Assembly: GCA_032821775.1 (NCBI GenBank)
Contig: JAVLRN010000005.1
Span: forward strand, 1,550,001 to 1,614,000
From: Sanguinoderma infundibulare
Lineage: Eukaryota; Basidiomycota; Agaricomycetes; Polyporales; Polyporaceae
Direction: 5' to 3'
DNA: 64,000 nt
In this document: in pieces, positions 61,393-64,000 of the stretch
How the letters are laid out: every line of letters starts with the position of its first letter
Numbering within the stretch: position 1 is the first letter of the stretch
The notes under the pieces: model-generated
Database searches by the model: none
Told to the model about the DNA's origin: nothing
The model's input: only the letters and a program-made list of their open reading frames with translations
Program-made: the position numbers and the translations under genes

Positions 61393-61405
61393 GAACGTTG
61401 TAGAA
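61393..61405 (+). promoter_or_regulatory. Imperfect heat-shock element
   Basis: GAACGTTGTAGAA reads as GAA-nn-TT(g)-nn-GAA, three alternating HSF units with one mismatch, about 190 bases before the Hsp90 start codon. A dimeric GAAGCTTC unit lies at 61413-61420 between this and the perfect element. Confidence 0.5.
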
Positions 61406-61465
61406 GAGGGTGGAAGCTTCGGACTCGAGGATACGAGCGCTTGACCGGATTGGTAGAGAGAGATG

Positions 61466-61478
61466 GAAGGTTCTGGAA
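61466..61478 (+). promoter_or_regulatory. Perfect heat-shock element of Hsp90
   Basis: GAAGGTTCTGGAA is an exact GAA-nn-TTC-nn-GAA trimer, the HSF-binding site, 113 bases before the Hsp90 start codon and about 25 bases before a CATAAA box. Its place in the short Tsc1-Hsp90 spacer makes it the likely heat-response site of Hsp90. Confidence 0.75.
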
Positions 61479-61590
61479 TCGCAGTTGGAGGCAAGTACAT
61501 AAACTCCCGGCAGCCCTCCGCCCGCCCTGCAGTTCTGCTTCATCTTCGTCCCCATCTCATCTGCCCTTTCCACCCGACCTCCACCCAAAA

Positions 61591-63984
61591 ATGGCCTCCG
61601 AGAGCTTTGGCTTCCAGGCTGAGATCAGCCAGCTTCTTGACCTCATCATCAGTGCGTTCATACCTTTTTGCTCGCATTTTCGCGCCTCACTCACGCGTCG
61701 CGTCCCCAGACACCTTCTACTCGAACAAAGAGATCTTCCTTCGGGAAATCATCTCGAACGCGTCCGATGCCCTCGACAAAATTCGTTACGCGTCCCTCAC
61801 CGACCCCTCTGTCCTCGACACGGGCAAGGATCTCGTGATCCGCATCGTCCCCGACAAAGAGAACAAGGTTCTCTCTATCATCGACTGCGGTGTTGGTATG
61901 ACCAAGGCCGATCTCGTTAACAACCTCGGCACGATCGCCAAGTCTGGCACGAAGGTGAGCGACCGCATTCAGTCGTTTTCGCGCACGGAAGGAACGCTAA
62001 AACTTTATTTCTTCGTAGGGTTTCATGGAGGCGCTCCAGTCTGGCGCCGACATTTCCATGATCGGCCAGTTCGGTGTCGGTTTCTACTCCGCGTACCTCG
62101 TCGCCGAGCGCGTTCAGGTCATCTCGAAGCACAACGACGACGAGCAGTATATCTGGGAATCCGCGGCCGGCGGCACCTTCACCATCACTTCCGATACCGT
62201 CAACCCTCCTCTTGGTCGTGGTACGGAGATTCGCCTCTACCTCAAGGAGGACCAGACCGAGTACCTCGAGGAGAAGCGCATCAAGGAGATCGTCAAGAAG
62301 CACTCCGAGTTCATTTCCTACCCCATCCAGCTGCAGGTGACGAAGGAGGTCGAGAAGGCAAGTGTTCACCTCGTACTTCTGCCAGCTTACATTGCCGTTC
62401 GTTCTGACCTCGTGCTTGCAGGAGGTCGAGGACGACGAGGAAGTTGAAGAGGAGAAGGAGGAGACCAAGATCGAGGAGGTTGAGGACGAGGACAAGCCCA
62501 AGGAGAAGAAGACGAAGAAGATCAAGGAGAAGGAAGTCTCGTCCGAGGAGCTCAACAAGACCAAGCCCATCTGGACGCGCAACCCCTCGGAAATCACCCA
62601 GGAGGAGTACGGCGCGTTCTACAAGAGCTTGACCAACGACTGGGAGGACCACCTTGCCGTCAAGCACTTCTCGGTCGAGGGTCAGCTTGAGTTTAAGGCG
62701 ATCCTCTTCATCCCCAAGCGGTGAGCACTTTCGATGTCGTCGTACGGCAGATGGAGACTGACCAGCGCCCGTAGTGCTCCCTTCGACCTGTTCGAGTCGA
62801 AGAAGAAGCGCAACAACATCAAGCTCTACGTCCGCAGAGTCTTCATCATGGATGACTGCGAGGACCTCATCCCCGAGTACCTCAACTTCATTAAGGGCAT
62901 CGTCGACTCGGAGGACCTCCCGCTCAACATCTCCCGTGAGACGCTCCAGCAGAACAAGATCCTCAAGGTCATTCGCAAAAACCTCGTTAAGAAGTGCCTC
63001 GACCTCTTCGTGGAGATCGCGGAGGACAAGGACAACTTCAACAAGTTCTACGAGTCGTTCGGTAAGAACATCAAGCTTGGTATCCACGAGGACGGCCAGA
63101 ACCGCAGCAAGCTCGCGGAGTTCCTGCGCTTCTACTCCACCAAGTCGCCTGAGGAGTTGACGTCGCTCAAGGGTGAGCAGACTTTGTTTGGTCTTCGACG
63201 ACATTCGCAGTGCTGATTGCCTTCTTCAGACTACATCACTCGCATGCCTGAGGTCCAGAAGAACATCTACTACCTCACTGGCGAGTCCCTTTCCGCCGTC
63301 AAGGACTCTCCCTTCCTCGAGGTGCTCAAGAAGAAGGGCTTCGAGGTCCTGCTCCTTGTCGACCCCATCGACGAATACGCCATCACGCAGCTCAAGGAGT
63401 TCGAGAGCCACAAGCTCATCTGCGTGTCGAAGGAGGGTCTCGAGCTCGAGGAGACCGATGAGGAGAAGAAGGCGCGCGAGGAGGAGGCGAAGCAGTTCGA
63501 GGACCTCTGCAAGGCGGTCAAGGACGCGCTCGGCGACAAGGTCGAGAAGGTCGTCGTCTCCAACCGTATCACCGACTCGCCGTGCGTTCTCGTCACCGGT
63601 CAGTTTGGTTGGTCGTCGAACATGGAGCGTATCATGAAGGCGCAGGCGCTCCGTGATTCTTCGATGTCCTCGTACATGGCGTCGAAGAAGACGCTTGAGC
63701 TCAACCCCCACAATCCCATCGTCAAGGAGCTCAAACGCAAGGTCGCCGAGGACAAGGCTGACAAGTCTGTCCGCGACCTCACCTTCCTTCTCTTCGAGAC
63801 CTCTCTCCTCACCTCTGGCTTCTCGCTCGACGATCCTACATCGTTCGCGAAGCGCATCCACCGCATGATCGCGCTTGGCCTTGACGTCGACGAGGAGGAC
63901 ACCGAGCCAGCTGTGCCCTCGACGAGTACCGAGACCCCGGCTGCCGAGGCCGCTTCTTCCTCTGCGATGGAAGAGATCGACTAG
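61591..63984 (+). CDS. HSP90: Heat shock protein Hsp90
   Basis: Six exons (61591-61651, 61710-61954, 62019-62357, 62422-62720, 62775-63172, 63230-63984) give 698 aa. The GHKL ATPase domain has [46 protein letters not shown] and [16 protein letters not shown] charged linker rich in Glu/Lys follows, then the middle domain with the catalytic Arg loop [12 protein letters not shown], then the dimerisation domain. The C-terminus is SSSAMEEID, so the co-chaperone (TPR) docking motif is MEEID rather than MEEVD. Intron 3 is GC-AG (GAGAAG|GCAAGT). Heat-shock elements lie upstream. Confidence 0.97.
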
Positions 63985-64000
63985 AGGTCGCGCAGTCTCT

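Noticed and set aside
62311..63204. 297-codon minus-strand frame opposite Hsp90
   Set aside because: Leu/Val/Glu-rich mirror of the Hsp90 codons, and it spans Hsp90 introns without regard to them.

Overview
This window is nuclear DNA of a filamentous basidiomycete, most likely a mushroom- or bracket-forming Agaricomycete. The evidence is the GC-rich sequence, genes broken by many 50-65 nt introns (mostly GT-AG with CTRAC-like branch points), short intergenic spaces and the protein families encoded. There is no prokaryotic signature, no recognisable transposon and no CRISPR array. Gene models were built by hand by joining frames at splice sites and testing phase and family fit. Exon coordinates are given where I resolved them; otherwise I give gene limits and an approximate length.

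Layout. Bases 1-2300 hold nothing I can name except a possible tiny spliced ORF. Bases 2.3-13.7 kb: aprataxin, a Gfo/Idh/MocA oxidoreductase, a coiled-coil protein, a 481-aa uncharacterised protein, a proline iminopeptidase-like hydrolase, and two adjacent mitochondrial genes (AIM34-like and COA8-like). Bases 13.8-22.8 kb: Nup133 head-to-head with PRCC, histone H2B, and the mitochondrial fatty-acid-synthesis dehydratase Htd2. Bases 24.3-27.6 kb: a Ser/Pro-rich unknown, phosphoserine aminotransferase and an intron-containing tRNA-Ser(GCU). Bases 28.9-38.3 kb: a Gyp7-like TBC Rab-GAP, ribosomal protein eS21, a PAP2 lipid phosphatase, the PP4 regulatory subunit, an Fyv7-like rRNA-processing factor and eIF1. 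Bases 38.9-46.1 kb: SNRNP27, glutathione synthetase, an opsin-related membrane protein, a two-RRM protein and the cap-binding subunit Cbc2. Bases 46.3-54.7 kb: proteasome ATPase Rpt3, pyrroline-5-carboxylate reductase, Alg13, Trm9, NAC-alpha and an OBAP/DUF1264 protein. Bases 55.2-64 kb: a SAM methyltransferase, an alpha/beta hydrolase, Tsc1 (hamartin) and Hsp90.

The content is mainly housekeeping: RNA processing and translation (SNRNP27, Cbc2, Fyv7, eIF1, eS21, Trm9, tRNA-Ser), proteostasis (Hsp90, Rpt3, NAC-alpha), nuclear and DNA maintenance (Nup133, H2B, aprataxin, PP4R2), mitochondria (AIM34-like, COA8-like, Htd2) and amino-acid or glutathione synthesis. I see no gene cluster that looks like a new multigene system. 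The more interesting points are at the level of gene structure: three GC-AG introns, 9-nt and 11-nt coding microexons, several introns whose retention would keep the frame open, a perfect heat-shock element in front of Hsp90, an opsin that has lost its retinal lysine, an Hsp90 ending in MEEID, and several uncharacterised conserved-looking proteins.
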